Shown: in pieces, positions 21,624-33,416 of the stretch
How the letters are laid out: each line of letters opens with the position of its first letter
Position numbering within the stretch: the first letter of the stretch is position 1
Assembly (NCBI GenBank): GCA_022453515.1
Contig: JAJNNY010000071.1
Location: 1 to 64,000, forward strand
From: Astrocystis sublimbata
Taxonomy: Eukaryota; Ascomycota; Sordariomycetes; Xylariales; Xylariaceae
Length of the DNA stretch: 64,000 bases
Direction: 5' to 3'
Notes under the pieces: model-generated
Seen by the model: the letters and a program-made list of their open reading frames with translations, nothing else
The model's database searches: none
What the model was told of the DNA's origin: nothing
Made by a program: the position numbers and the translations under genes

Positions 21624-24600
21624 CTAGTCATCCTCGTCCGAGAAGACTTCCTCACCACGCTTCCGGCGGGCCATGCGGTCTGGCGAAACAAGTTAGCAAT
21701 CGACCTTTGACGAGTGATAGCAGATATAGGAGCTGTAGACTTACCCTTCTTCTTCTTACGGGCCTCAGAGCTGGTCAGCTTCGCCTTCTTCTTAGTTGAG
21801 ACAATCTTGTTGCCCATGGCATCGAACTTGTCCTCCTCGTCGTCTTCACCCGCCTTTAACCGGGGGCCGGCACCCTGGCCCTGCACCCAGTTGTGTCCGG
21901 AAGGCGTCATCTTACCGTCCATGACGGCCCAGACTTCTTCAGTGATATCCTTGGTGAATTCAGCACTGTGGGTAATGATGATGACACCACCCTCGAACTT
22001 CCTCAAAGCCTTGGACAAAGCACCCAGAGAGTCACGGTCCAAGTAGTTGGTAGGCTCGTCGAGGACGATCAAGTGAGGTCGTTGCCACGAGCAAGCGGAA
22101 AGCACAACCTTGACACGCTGGCCACCGGACAGACCCTTCATACGAGAGTGAGACACCAGCTCGGCATCGAGACCGAAGTTGGAGCAGTGGGTCTCGATCT
22201 CCTTGCGGACCAGGGGACGGAACTGACCAGAGGCCAGGGCTTCCTTCATATCGACATCAGCCACCATCTTCTGGTGAGACGCGAGCAGCTCGCTACGCGG
22301 CAACCAGACGTTGTCGGCCGTCATCATGGGAACCCAGCGCTCGTTCTTCATGCCCACGTTCTCACCCAGAGCGAACGAACACTCGTACTCGTAGCTGTTC
22401 TTGAACTTTCTCCGGCTGTTGATGCCGATGACACGACGTTGGCTGCCTTCGACCTTGAAGATCTTGTCCATGGCCTTCTCATCATCCTCGGTGATGATCT
22501 TGTTGGCACGGTCCATAGTCTCACGATCCTCACCAGTCTGGAAACGCCACTGGATGTACTCCGAGGGTGTCTTGTCGAGGTGGTTATCGATGTGGGCGAA
22601 GGCGTGCTGCTTGATGTACGCGATACGGATGTTTTCGTGCTGGTAGATCTCACCCAGAGTAGGGATGAGCTCACCGGTGAGGACGTTGATCAGAGTCGAC
22701 TTGCCAGCACCGTTGGGACCAATGACGGCAATACGAGAGCCAAGAGAACACTGGAAAGTAATGTCGGCAATCTGGGGTTTGGGGGTACCGGGGTACTGGA
22801 AGGTCATCTTGGTAGCTCTCAGAATGGCCTTCGCCTTGGTCTTGACACCCTCGAGGAAACCGGGTTCGGGGAAGGTGAACTCCATCTCGGATTCGCCCAG
22901 TTCGTAGTAGGACTTGGCGTGGGGGTTCTTGCGGACGAATTCCTTCAGGTTACCCTTGTACTTCTTGAGCTTGAATCGCTCGTAGTGGATGATGTATTCG
23001 GTGACATTGTCGAGGAATCCACTGTCGTGGGAGACAATGATGGATGTGCAAGGGGAGTTGATGAGGTAGTCCTCAAGCCACTTGACGTTCTTCACGTCGA
23101 GATGGTTGGTAGGCTCGTCGAGAAGCAGGATATCGGGAGCTTCGAAGACGGCACGGCACAGGGCGAGCTTCATCTTCCAACCACCAGACAGGGCAGTGAT
23201 CTCGCCCGAAACCATGGCTTCGGTGAAGCCGAATTCGTTGAGACGGGCAACGACCTCGTCCTGGGAGGAGGCAACACCGGCTTCGGCCAACTTCTTCATG
23301 GTCCAGTCAATGGTGGTCATTTCGGTATCGGCAGAGTCCAGGTCGTGCTCGACGAAGACAGTCTTGACCTCGCTCTGCTTGGGGAAACCCTCGACTTGCT
23401 CGTTGTTGATGGCGCGCATCAGGGTGGATTTACCGGAACCGTTGGGACCGCACAGACCGTAACGACGACCACGCTTGAGGCGCAGGAAGGTTTGGTTGAG
23501 AAGAATCTTGGCACCGTAGGCGAGCGAGAAGGTGCAGTTGCAGAGGTCCTCTCCCTCCTCCTCCTCGTCTTCGGCCTTGGTGTCCTCCTCGAAACCAGGG
23601 GAGGCGCGCTTGCGGAAAGCATCGACAACAGCCTCAGCATCAGCTTCGCCCACAATGACAGTGACGAAGGGCTTGACGGCAGTAACCCAAGAGACCTGCT
23701 CGGTCTCCTTCTCGTCGATGAGCTGACCACCGATGGCACCGACGTAGCCGACGACAGATTCAAGCTTCTCGGCGACAGCGGCGTGCTTGGAAGGAATGAC
23801 GGCCTTGAAGTGAGCGACGACAGTGTCGACATCACCGTCGTGGCGGACCTCGGGAATCTTGCCATCCTTGACGTCACCGACGCGGATGATGGTGTCGAGA
23901 GCTTGCTTGGTCTTCTCACGAGCCTCGGGGTCGGCGAGGGTCTCGTAGTTCTTGGTCAGACCAGGCATCATCTTGGGCAAGAAGGGAGCGACGATATTGG
24001 GGTCGTCGACAAGCTTGCACATGTTGTCGACAATGACAGCGGCCTTGCGCTTGATGGCGGTCTCACGCTCGGCGAGACCACGGTCGAGCAGAGGAACCAT
24101 GAGGGCCAGTGTGGGCTCGTGGACCTCGGTGACGAAGGTGGTAGCACCGAGCAAGTGGACAGTCTCGGGGACGTTCTCGGGCTTGGCGATACACTTGATG
24201 AGCTCGGGAATGAAACGCTCGATATCACGGTTGACAATCAACTGGCAGATCTTCTCCATTGTCTTGTAGGCACGGTCCTTGACTTCCTTCTTGGTGTCCC
24301 ACATGGACTCGGAGATGACGGGGATCAGCGCGGGGACGCGGTAGGCGAGCTGAGCCGGGGCGGTGCGGACCAGGGTGTCGATGCAGTCGAGGGCAGTCAT
24401 CTTCTCGGGCCACTTCTGGGCCGTCAGGATGGAGTTTGTGAGGTGGGGAAGAGCGGCCTTGATGGAGTTGGGGTTGATGGCCTCGATGATGGCGAGGGTA
24501 GCGGCCTGGGCGGCCGTCTTGACAGCGGTGATCTTGTCACCGACAGCAGCCAGGACGAAGGGCAGGAGAACGACGAGGTAGGGCTCGACGTGGGCGGATA

Positions 24601-24913
24601 TCTCGGAGTGCTGGGCAATGGCCTGGATGGCCTCGCAGGCCTTCTCACGGAGACCAGCATCCTTCTTGCTTGTGATCTGCTTCTTCAGAGCCTCGACAGT
24701 TCTGTTCAGTGGTAATTAGCACAAATTTGCCACGAGAATCGGATGCGTCCCGCTTGCTTACCTAGTGGGAGCCTCTTGGTCCTCAATGGCACCGTTGATG
24801 AAGGTGGCCAGGGCGGCCGATGCGTCCTTGGTAGCAGCAGCATCTTTGGAGATGGTGAGCTTGTTCATCAGGTCGTCAAGGACCTTGACGGACTGAGCGT
24901 TCTCGGAAGGCAT
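21624..24913 (-). CDS. tef3: Translation elongation factor eEF3 (ABC-F type ATPase)
   Basis: Three exons, complement(21624..21679, 21745..24701, 24762..24913), give 1054 residues, close to the 1044-1056 of known fungal eEF3. Intron 1 begins GTAAGC and intron 2 begins GTAAGT; both keep frame. The N-terminal third is HEAT repeats ([28 protein letters not shown]). Two ABC cassettes follow: Walker [10 protein letters not shown] (near residue 461) with signature [15 protein letters not shown] and Walker [13 protein letters not shown], then Walker [10 protein letters not shown] with signature [16 protein letters not shown] and Walker [14 protein letters not shown] chromodomain-like insert lies within the second cassette. 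The C-terminus is basic then acidic, ending in DEDD. eEF3 hydrolyses ATP on the ribosome and promotes release of deacyl-tRNA from the E site; it is essential in fungi. Strong codon bias explains the long antisense open frame over it. Confidence 0.97.
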
Positions 24914-26661
24914 TTTGATTGATTTGCCTTTTTTCGGGTGTGGGAGGGGTGGATGTCGGGAGTGAGGGGTTTGACAGGAGTCTAATGCGGAAGTCTATCG
25001 AAATGAATCGTTTTATCCGACCGGTCTAATCCGTTGAGTAGGAGAACTCAGTGGTGAGAACTCTAGTTCTATTCTCCGATCAATCGCAGTCGAAAGTGTG
25101 TGCCGACGGAGGATCAGCCACAGATTCCGATGCAGATGCCCAGGTTGCGGGAAGATGAGCGAGCCGAGTTGGAGGACTCAGATCGTGCTATCTTCCAAAC
25201 AAGGAGATGGCGAATGCAGATTAGGAAAAGAAAAAAAGATGGTTTGGGGAGGAGAAAGGGGAGAATGGGGAGGATCACAAGAAAGGGCTGGAAGGAGGGG
25301 TGCCGGCAAGAATTTATTTTCAAAACGGGGGACCGTGGCTGCTGCGTGGACACTGGCCGCTGGCCGCCTCAGAAAATTTCTATCGGGAGCCCCCTCCGCC
25401 CCCCGATAAGGTACCGCGCTACATGTACCTGCCGAGCCTGCCTGCAACCTGAGGCCCTAGAGCCCAATCTTGGAGGGGTACAGGCCAAACAGGGAATGAA
25501 TGTTGGTGGGATGGCGGGCTGCCCGTGGGTTGGTGGGATGGTGGAGACTAGCCTGAATAAGCCGGTACCTACAGATGTACCTCGTGGAGGGGTCGCGGGG
25601 TTCTCAAGCGAATCAACACCGCTGGATTTCTGACGGCGGATACATGGATGTACATCTGCCAGCGGTACCTTCCATTCGCGTCGTTGTCGCCACTTAGTGC
25701 GGTTTTTACAAGATGCACCCGGCTCAGTTCTAGCCACTAGTGATGCGATTCATTGATGCTTCTCGCCATATTGAAAAAAAATTCTATAGACCTCGATAGA
25801 CCATTTTGGTGGATAATCTTAAGGTTACTACTGTAGGCGAAGACGCCAGGTCAGATGGAAGATTCTATAACTTGGTTCAAGGTTTGTTCTTATTTTTAAC
25901 TTTTTCGGGGTGGGTTGCAATACATAGATGGCAGCCCAGCGATTCAAGGGTGGGGGGGGGGAGGCGAAGAAGGCGGTGAGAGACAAGGTTGGTGAGAAAC
26001 AGCTGCGTCCTGATCTGTCGCTCCGTTATGTGTTCAATTAAGGGGACCAGGGCCCGGGTCTAAAGTGTGGAGTACATGGCAACTTTCAAGATCCCGTCCT
26101 GCTGTCTCCGTCTCGCTGTTTCAAAGTCGTAGTTTCCGTTTCCAATTCGCCTCCCATCAATTCAACATGTACATAGTACACACTCAGCCTGCGCAAGCAG
26201 GTGTCAAAGGACCTGTGCAGGTGAGCACCTACCTAGGCAAGGCAAGTACGCGTACGTGGGGTGGGTATATCCATCCAATCGCGCCCCTCCTGACCCCCTC
26301 CCGTTACAGAGGACAGAACCACTGGAGCTTGCGTCATTGAGGCTGTATCTTCACTGCCCATTCTCCTTCTTTCTTTGCGACGGGACGCGCTGGCCTGCTT
26401 CCCGCATGCTACCTACCTACCTCGCCTACCACCGCCTCCAATCGTGCGCATCACTTCTTCCCATGTGGCTGCACAATGTGTCCATCTTTAACTTAGATTT
26501 TGGCTGTACATGATCGCTAGTTGTAAATCGATTATTCTCCATCTCACTGTTGCTCCATGCGCACACTTCCTGGAGCAGAACCAGCATCTTAAGCGACTTA
26601 ACATCTAAGAAACTCCAATTCGACTCCAATCGCAATTCGAACACCTCCCAAGCAGCACCTC
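24914..26661. other. Divergent promoter region of eEF3 and macro-domain genes
   Basis: This 1.75 kb region lies between two divergent starts. It contains purine- and pyrimidine-rich tracts (about 25200-25300, and a G run near 25950) and several short open frames on both strands that show no protein motif. No RNA gene was seen. Confidence 0.45.
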
Positions 26662-27405
26662 ATGTTCCGTGCCGCAACCAGGACCATGGCGTTATCCGTC
26701 GACCAGATCCCGACCCTCGCCGCCCTGTACAGATCGCAGGATCTGAGCCCAGCACCCCAGGACGCCTTGCCGGATGCCACCCCCGTCTACAACGACCGCA
26801 TCTGCCTCTTCCGCGGCGACATCACCACCCTCGCCGTCGGCGCCATCGTGAACGCCGCCAACAAGTCCCTGCTCGGCGGCGGCGGCGTCGACGGCGCCAT
26901 CCACCGCGCCGCCGGCCGCGAGCTGCTCGCCGAATGCCGCACCCTGAACGGCTGCGCCACCGGCTCCTCCAAGATCACCGACGGCTACAACCTCCCTGCC
27001 AACAAGGTCATCCACACCGTCGGCCCCGTTTACTCCCACACCTACCCGCTCCGCAGCGAGACCGCCCTCAGAGGCTGCTACGAATCGGCGCTGAAGCTGG
27101 CCGTGCAGCATGAGTTGAAGAGCATCGCCTTTAGCGCCATCAGTACGGGCATATACGGCTATCCAAGCAAAGACGCCGCTGTTGTCGCAATCGACACTGT
27201 GAAACAATTCCTTGTGAACGAAGAGGGCGCCGATACGTTGGATAAGATCGTCTTTGTGACGTTTGAGGAGAAGGACGATCGTGTTTACCGCAGGCTGCTT
27301 CCGTGCGTTTTTCTGCTCTAGTTGTCTATGATTATTGCGACTGATACTGATGCGCCTTGGGCTAGTCGTACATTCCCTCCTGCCGACGAAACCCCGACGG
27401 ATTGA
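26662..27405 (+). CDS. Macro-domain protein (MacroD-type ADP-ribose hydrolase)
   Basis: Two exons, join(26662..27302, 27366..27405), give 226 residues; the short last exon supplies the final 13 residues. The intron starts GTGCGT and ends GGCTAG. The macro domain covers about residues 45-205. It has ICLFRGDITTLAVGAIVNAA with the invariant NAAN, then GGGGVDGAIHRAAG (the glycine loop and catalytic-side residues of MacroD1/2-type hydrolases), and AISTGIYGYP, the phosphate-binding loop. Such enzymes remove mono-ADP-ribose from proteins and deacetylate O-acetyl-ADP-ribose, a product of sirtuins. ATG 26689 (MALSVDQ) is an alternative start. The first nine residues contain two Arg and could form a weak mitochondrial presequence; this is inference. 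Confidence 0.92.
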
Positions 27406-28491
27406 AACAAGAAATCAATGAATCAGATTGTCGAACGCGACAGCAATTCCGTTTTAGCGCGGCGCAATCCACCCGGCATTACGAGTACATTGAAACCACC
27501 TATGGCAGGTGTCACGGAGATATACGACTGCGGTCAAGACACGAACGGCAAGCTTCAGCCTTGCCGTAATTTGCCAGCCAATAGCTTGAAAGGGAAAGCA
27601 ATCAAGTCTTATCCAGACACGGGTAAGAGACTTACACAAGGTTTCCAACCCGGGTATGAGACATGCCAATAAAGCCTGGCAACGACCGGCCTGTATACGA
27701 CAATAGATTCGTGATCGCGTCACACATGTGTTGCGACTACGTAATCTCCAATCACTCCCAAGGACACGAACAGTAATTGAGCTGCGTACATTATACCTTG
27801 CCTCATCTCAATTGGGGCAGCTGTTGGCACATAAAATACACGAATCCAACTTGATCATTGAGCCCATCCATCAGTGTATTCTCTCTGCGGAACTCATAGT
27901 GAAACAAGCATTTACGAACAATGTCCTGCCAATTACAATTGACTTGCACGTCCATTAACCAGCAATTCCATAGCCCAGATCTCCATTTCCTGGCCACGCA
28001 TTCAAGCCTAACTTCACCTCTCACACCAACTAGCCTCCGCGCCCGTCTCCCCTCTGAGCTAGGACGATACTAGTTCATTAGTTAGCAACTAGAGCTTGAT
28101 GGCTCTCCCTTCGTACCCTCTTTGCATTTCCATAAGCAACCATCTCAATGGACTAGCTATTGAGCGCTTTTCTCAGGTTTGACTTGACAACGTTCACGGG
28201 TCGAAACGTTGACTACTTACGTACCCTCTTCCTTAAATCAACCAGAATGGGTAAGCAGCAACATCTGCAAACGATCAAAACATTCAGACAGACTATATCT
28301 ATACAACTACTACCTAAGTAAGTAGTAGGCATTTCGCCTTTATATTAATAAGTGAAACATGGTGCCACATAGTTCACATTTTGTTCCCCCTATAAGTAAG
28401 AAGAAACATACAAGCGAGATTTGTCTGTCCTGTTAAATGGAGAAAAAGCCAAACAGATTGATTGCACAGAAGACAAAAATTGCAAAAACAA
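27406..28491. other. Intergenic, nothing recognised
   Basis: The 3' flank of the macro-domain gene up to the tRNA. Only short frames without motifs are present. Confidence 0.4.
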
Positions 28492-28544
28492 TGCGGTGAG
28501 TGTGGATTGAACACACGACCTTCAGATTTAATCATGAAGTGTTA

Positions 28545-28576
<32 letters not shown>

Positions 28577-28581
28577 CCCGC
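28492..28581 (-). tRNA. tRNA-Phe (GAA) with 17-nt intron
   Basis: Read leftwards from 28581, the sequence gives a full cloverleaf. D arm GCTCAGTTGGGAGAGC, anticodon stem-loop TCAGA-CTGAAGA-TCTGA with anticodon GAA, and T arm GTGTG-TTCAATC-CACAC. A 17-base intron (28528..28544) sits one base 3' of the anticodon, the normal place for nuclear tRNA introns. The acceptor stem pairs except for one G.A mismatch at position 5-68, and the discriminator is A. No CCA is encoded, as expected for a eukaryote. The A and B box promoters are intact. Confidence 0.93.
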
Positions 28582-29125
28582 CTTCGTCTATGTGGATGGT
28601 GAGATCTGTATGAATGTACTTGTGCCAAACTTAATATTTATATATCCATCCATCCATCCATCCACTTATTCATCTTTTGTTAATTTCTAACTACCCTGTC
28701 GATATATACAATTGTAGCTAGCACCATCTTTATGAGGGGAAAAGGGTAGTTACCTAGTAAGTTGGGGAGGGAAACCTTTTATGTATACACGGATTATTAC
28801 TTAGATAGCAACATTTGTTCAACCCGTCGGTCGCCATAGATGCGAAGCATGTATGAAGGTATGTTTTGCTGTATTCCAAGCTTGCGCAGTCTGTGCCCGG
28901 GAAAGTAGAACTCGACAAGGATGCGAGTGATGATGGTAGAAATGGCAATTCTACTTACGAGTATGTTTTGGTCCCAGTGAGATAAAAGCATATGTGAGGG
29001 GTTTCTTTCAGAAACTCAGGGTGATAAATCGGCACGAGTGATGCCGATGCCTGGGATGATTCTCTCCTCCTCGACTTTCGCATGCCCTCGTCATGCATCA
29101 CCCATTCGCCCACACCTCTCAAGCC
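28582..29125. other. Intergenic with a CATC microsatellite
   Basis: A CCAT/CATC tandem tract occurs at 28645..28664. Otherwise no gene or repeat was recognised in this stretch. Confidence 0.4.
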
Positions 29126-30286
29126 CTACCTACCAGTCCTCCTAATTATAACATCAACCAACTCCGCCCCAACATCCAACACAACCCTCTCCATGAACCT
29201 CCCAATCGCCCCATCGCTCTCCAACGCACCATCATAATCCCCAATCCCAGCATAATCCTTCTCCTGGACGGCATCCTCACAGACATCCCAGACATGCCAC
29301 AGACAAGGTCTTCCCCTCGGATTACCAGCCTGGCACAACAGCAGCAGATTCTCCAGAGCCAGAAGTAAGTGCACGCTGTCGCGCAGGCCCGGATCTGTGT
29401 AGACGAGGATTCTGCGTATGGCACCCATCGGGTCAGCGATGGCGAGTTCCATGTTCTCGTAGTGGAGCGTCGAGTACTTGCGTGCGACGACGCTAATTAT
29501 GACGCGTGCTGCTTCTTGGATGTTGGTTTAGTCTGCTATTGAGCTAATGCAGTGGCGTTGGGTTAGTATTGGCGAGATAGGTAAATGACGCCGAGGTGGA
29601 GGATGACGAGGAGTTTGGTCGACTCACTCGTATTCTGGCGGAGCTATCATTGTTTTGCCAAAGTCTATGACCTCGGTCAGTTCGACAAATCATTAGGCGA
29701 TCGCATAACAGGTAGTCTAAATAACAGCATTGACTCGCACCTTGGGTATAGGAGCATATCGATGCCCAACATCCTCAGGCATCATCTCTCCCAGCAGCAC
29801 GTTTTCGTCATGTAGATCGTTATGAATGAGTAAGGAAGGCTCTTTCGTCCAGCGCCGGTCTCGAAATTCCCCCCTTATTCGTCGCGTGCCCCAGGACTCG
29901 TACAATGTGTTTCGCACCCCCGTGAGTCAGTACAGCTCGTTCTGCAGCTTCTTGTCCGCCTGCTGGTTGCGGTTCTCGTACTCGGAGAAGGCGAATTCAA
30001 CGACTACGTTTCGATTTAGCTTCGGAGTCGTGTTGGTTTTGAAAGTGGAGGTGGAGGTGGAGGGCGAGGGGGGAGAGGAGGCAGAAGAGGATGGAGAGGA
30101 GGCAGAAAAGGATGGAGAGGAGGGCTCAAACTCGGCGAAGAGAAAAGCTACAGCGCCTAAGCCGACGCCAAGTCGTCGTGAGAACGATAAGTTGTAGGAT
30201 GTGCTGAAATATTGGGAGTACTCGCTTGTCAGGCGTTCGATGTTCTCCTCGTGAAGCTTCTTACGCTCGCTTGCTCGCATTATCAT
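29126..30286 (-). pseudogene. Protein-kinase-like gene with in-frame stop
   Basis: Read leftwards, the region encodes kinase landmarks. They are a Gly-rich segment RRLGVGLGAVAF, a strand with FAFSEYENRNQQADKKLQNE, the catalytic-loop-like LLIHNDLHDENVLLGEM (about 29831-29781), and, after an intron (29672..29740), VIDFGKTM with the DFG motif. A C-terminal part follows (29126 to about 29514). A TGA at 29927-29929 interrupts the frame, which stays open on both sides. The next intron (GTGAGT at 29627) has no acceptor that keeps the downstream frame. The N-lobe to catalytic-loop distance is also shorter than normal for a kinase. Together these suggest a disrupted gene of the fungal protein-kinase-like/phosphotransferase group. 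A truncated but expressed gene, or a base-call error at the stop, remains possible. Confidence 0.55.
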
Positions 30287-30452
30287 AAGCGGCAATCTAC
30301 GAGTCGATACACTAACACAAAATGCGAACGAAATTCATGCGTATTTGACGAGTGAAGCAGGAACTGAAGAGCACCGACTGGAATTTGCTACGTTTCCGGT
30401 CGGGTTAACGGAGAGCATCTATTGTTGTCTTGAACTAAAAGTAGCAATAAGC

Positions 30453-33416
30453 TTATACAATGACAATGCTTTCAACAAAAGTCATGTCTTGTTGAAAGGA
30501 ATGTAGAGTTGATAAACAGTGACAGATACGCTCCAGCTCCTCTCTCCGCTCCGTGAATTCTTGCCAGCTGGGCTCTATGGTTTCCAAAAATGCGATATGT
30601 TCTTGGACCTGGGTGCGCACGTTGACGACCCCCATCTCCCCCTGGAAAATTGCGTCTACATCCTGCTGACTTTGAATATACTCTCCAAGCCATTGGACCA
30701 GTATTTGGTTGATAGTGACGTCGGTTGACAGTTCAGTATCAATGCATTTAATAGCAGGCCTGTCAAGACATAGCATGTCTTTGGCATCTCGTAATTGCTG
30801 AAGCAATGTTTGCGTTTGGCGATTCAACGACTGTCGTCGTTTATGGGTAACGTTCCCCGGAAGATCGAATTCAAGGTTTGCGCCTACAAGTTGAATGACT
30901 GAAGGATCGGTGCCAACGGCTTCTAGGTCTTGAATAAAGTCTTTCGCTAGCTCAAGCCAACTGTGCCACGTTACCTTTAAAGATTGGGGCTTCAGCAGGT
31001 CCTTGTGAATTGTGTCAACCATATCCCATGTTGCTTGCTCGAACCAGATCGCCAGGGAATCAAGTCTTTTATCAGAATCGTCGATGATTTCTCCAGGCTC
31101 GACCTTCATTTCCACATTCGATTTATGACTGTCCGAAACCATATCCGACAAGTGGTTATGCGTTGCATGAAGCTTCTCAGACAGTGCTTCTCGGCTTTCC
31201 TCTTCTAGATTCTTGTTGGCTGTAAGCTTGTGTTCTTCCGACTCAAGCTCTTTCGGACATGTCCAGAAGGGCTGAGCTTCGAGCGCTGAGGATCCCCGTG
31301 TGGGAGCGGTCTGTAAGGGTGAGCTTCCTGCAGCCGGATCCTCTCCGGTTTTCTCTTCATCGGGATTCTGTAGTGTTGATTTCCTGAGATAATCTTGAGC
31401 AATGAGACCAAACCGGTTATTGAGAGGGCTTGTTTCTAGTTCTTCCAATAAGAAATTGCTTAATTCCAACAATACTGGCCGCCTTGATTGCGTGAGACAC
31501 TGATCTAGCAACCTGGGAGGGTATCCGTAATACGTCTTAGTCATATTATAACCAAACATAGGTGATTCTGGTCGGACTCGTATCCCAATCTCGCAACACC
31601 CGATGAGCTCGTAACGATTGCCATCGGGGACATTTCTCACATGCAAGTAAGACTCGCAACCCGGAATGCAAATGATTTCATCACGACTGCAGTCAACTAG
31701 TTTCTGGACCCTCACGACCCATCGTAAGTCAGGTGATTGCGAAGACTGTTGTGCGTAAACAAGGTCGTCTGTACACTGGAAATGGCACATTTGAGCTATT
31801 CGCCAACCAGATATTGATAAGGATCCGGCCGAGGAAGATATTTTGGGGACAAGGTGTGGAAATGACTGAGTTGGTAAGAAAGCTTTGTACTGTCCGATTA
31901 CGATTGGGGCAGTGCGCAGGGGCTTGGTACCCTTGGGGTTCATCGCTATGGCCGTGTTGGCGTCTAGCCATAAATCATCCTTCGTGGATGTATCAATCGG
32001 GTAAAGCTCAGTAAGCAATTGTCTAGGAGGCGACCAATCAGGCACCCAAGAAGGTAGAGTTTGGATTCTTGTTCTAGGATATGCCAGAATACTAGTCAAG
32101 TTGTTCTTGGTCAAAAGGTAAGCTGCAATACCAAGGTGAATCTGGTTTAGTGACAACGAGTAATTTGGAACAAGTCCATCCAGTTTCGCACCAGACACCA
32201 AACCAAGTATTGCGAATATTCGATCTCGTGGATCTGAAGCCGAGCAACGAGACGTCAAGTTGAGGATTGCTAGTAGCTCGTCAATTTGATGGTCTCTGAG
32301 GAACTGAAGCCCCAGGAAGTCTTCAAGCTGACGAGGCCTGATGGGTCTCCCTATGCCGTATCGAACAAGCCATTCCGGTATGTGATCTTTGATGAGATCT
32401 GAGATGAGCTGTATATTGAGTGAGTGCAGATCAATGCTTGTGTCGCCACACACTATGGAGACTTCTCGAGCCATAGCGATCTCTTGAATGACCCAGACTC
32501 GTGTAAAATATCTTAATCTGAAAAATTCCTTTATCGACTCTTGGGCATCGACGATAGTTTTCTCGAGACCAAGCTCGTAAAGCTCATTATACGGCCTCCA
32601 TGCAGGGTGTTCATTGAGGAGCCTTGCAGTCTTCGCTAATTGTCCCATGGCAACAGCTAAGTCCGATCTTAGCGGGCCTAGGAAGACGACGACGCGTTCG
32701 GCTTTCGAATAAATTTCCGTCATGATATTGACTTGATGGGATTGCTCGGTGGTGTTTTCCTGATTAATACAGATAGCATCCACCCATACGGTCATCGAGT
32801 TCACTTTTCGAAATCTTTGAAGCGCCAGGTAACAATTGCGGGTGATAGGCAAGCAATCCCAAAACGGACCAAGAAAGATAAGGTCGCACTTCTCGGCGTT
32901 CCCATCCTCATCCGCCCATGTATATGACAAGGCCTCGTAGCGCGTGGGGTTCAGCGCGAGATCCGTTAGCTCCAAACAACCATGGAGCGGATCGCCGGTA
33001 GAAGCCTGAGAGAGACAAAGAAGCCTGAAGTCATACATCTGATGTAGAATAGCATAACCAGTTTCTGTTTCGCATGGTGGGCTATCGTGGCTGATTCGCG
33101 ATCGTTTCTTGTCAGAAGAGCTAGGTGGTCGAGCCTCCAGTGAGTCCATTCTGTGACCAGTCAGAAGTTCATGTTGGGAGTTGTCCACACCATCAGTTCC
33201 TTGTGTCACAGAAGCGAAGTCTTGGTCGTCTAGGTAAGCGACAGAACGTGGCCACCAATACCTGTCAGCAGATTGAGGAGGTGGAGCGACGTTCGCAGTA
33301 TTGGAACGCATGGCGGCGTCGCAATCGGGGACTTCTTGGCAGTTGAGACAGTAGGGCAAATGGTCAACCAGTACCACGTCGGGCGTGCGACACCGGTCCG
33401 AATGCCATCGTAACAT
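30453..33416 (-). CDS. HET-domain protein
   Basis: A single exon encodes 987 residues. The N-terminus holds a Cys-containing segment (PYCLNCQEVPDC), followed by a disordered Ser-rich linker. The HET domain (PF06985) spans about residues 160-320: YEALSYTWAD, MTVWVDAICINQENTTEQSH, IYSKAERVVVFLGP and FTRVWVIQEIAMA. A segment of the kind seen after many HET domains follows (SDPRDRIFAILGLVSG, then YSLSLNQIH). The C-terminal 300 residues are mostly helical and charged, without a recognised domain. HET proteins trigger cell death after non-self recognition. The start at 33416 is the first ATG that keeps the Cys segment. A separate leftward frame (33230..33526) overlaps the start but has no motif. 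Confidence 0.9.
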   Translation of the reverse strand: MLRWHSDRCRTPDVVLVDHLPYCLNCQEVPDCDAAMRSNTANVAPPPQSADRYWWPRSVAYLDDQDFASVTQGTDGVDNSQHELLTGHRMDSLEARPPSSSDKKRSRISHDSPPCETETGYAILHQMYDFRLLCLSQASTGDPLHGCLELTDLALNPTRYEALSYTWADEDGNAEKCDLIFLGPFWDCLPITRNCYLALQRFRKVNSMTVWVDAICINQENTTEQSHQVNIMTEIYSKAERVVVFLGPLRSDLAVAMGQLAKTARLLNEHPAWRPYNELYELGLEKTIVDAQESIKEFFRLRYFTRVWVIQEIAMAREVSIVCGDTSIDLHSLNIQLISDLIKDHIPEWLVRYGIGRPIRPRQLEDFLGLQFLRDHQIDELLAILNLTSRCSASDPRDRIFAILGLVSGAKLDGLVPNYSLSLNQIHLGIAAYLLTKNNLTSILAYPRTRIQTLPSWVPDWSPPRQLLTELYPIDTSTKDDLWLDANTAIAMNPKGTKPLRTAPIVIGQYKAFLPTQSFPHLVPKISSSAGSLSISGWRIAQMCHFQCTDDLVYAQQSSQSPDLRWVVRVQKLVDCSRDEIICIPGCESYLHVRNVPDGNRYELIGCCEIGIRVRPESPMFGYNMTKTYYGYPPRLLDQCLTQSRRPVLLELSNFLLEELETSPLNNRFGLIAQDYLRKSTLQNPDEEKTGEDPAAGSSPLQTAPTRGSSALEAQPFWTCPKELESEEHKLTANKNLEEESREALSEKLHATHNHLSDMVSDSHKSNVEMKVEPGEIIDDSDKRLDSLAIWFEQATWDMVDTIHKDLLKPQSLKVTWHSWLELAKDFIQDLEAVGTDPSVIQLVGANLEFDLPGNVTHKRRQSLNRQTQTLLQQLRDAKDMLCLDRPAIKCIDTELSTDVTINQILVQWLGEYIQSQQDVDAIFQGEMGVVNVRTQVQEHIAFLETIEPSWQEFTERREELERICHCLSTLHSFQQDMTFVESIVIV

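Noticed and set aside
21893..24715. A 940-codon open frame on the + strand
   Set aside because: It lies exactly antisense to eEF3, an extremely codon-biased gene; such bias leaves the opposite strand free of stops. The predicted peptide is a low-complexity Leu/Val/Gly/Asp string with no motif.
25100..25633. A 177-codon frame upstream of eEF3
   Set aside because: Purine-rich DNA yields an Arg/Gly/Lys-rich peptide without motif; it lies in the divergent promoter region.
26692..27207. A 171-codon minus-strand frame over the macro-domain gene
   Set aside because: Ala/Gly/Val-rich antisense shadow of a GC-rich gene; no motif.
29826..30197. A 123-codon + strand frame over the kinase-like gene
   Set aside because: Antisense to a frame carrying kinase motifs; its Glu/Gly repeats mirror the Ser/Pro-rich linker on the other strand.
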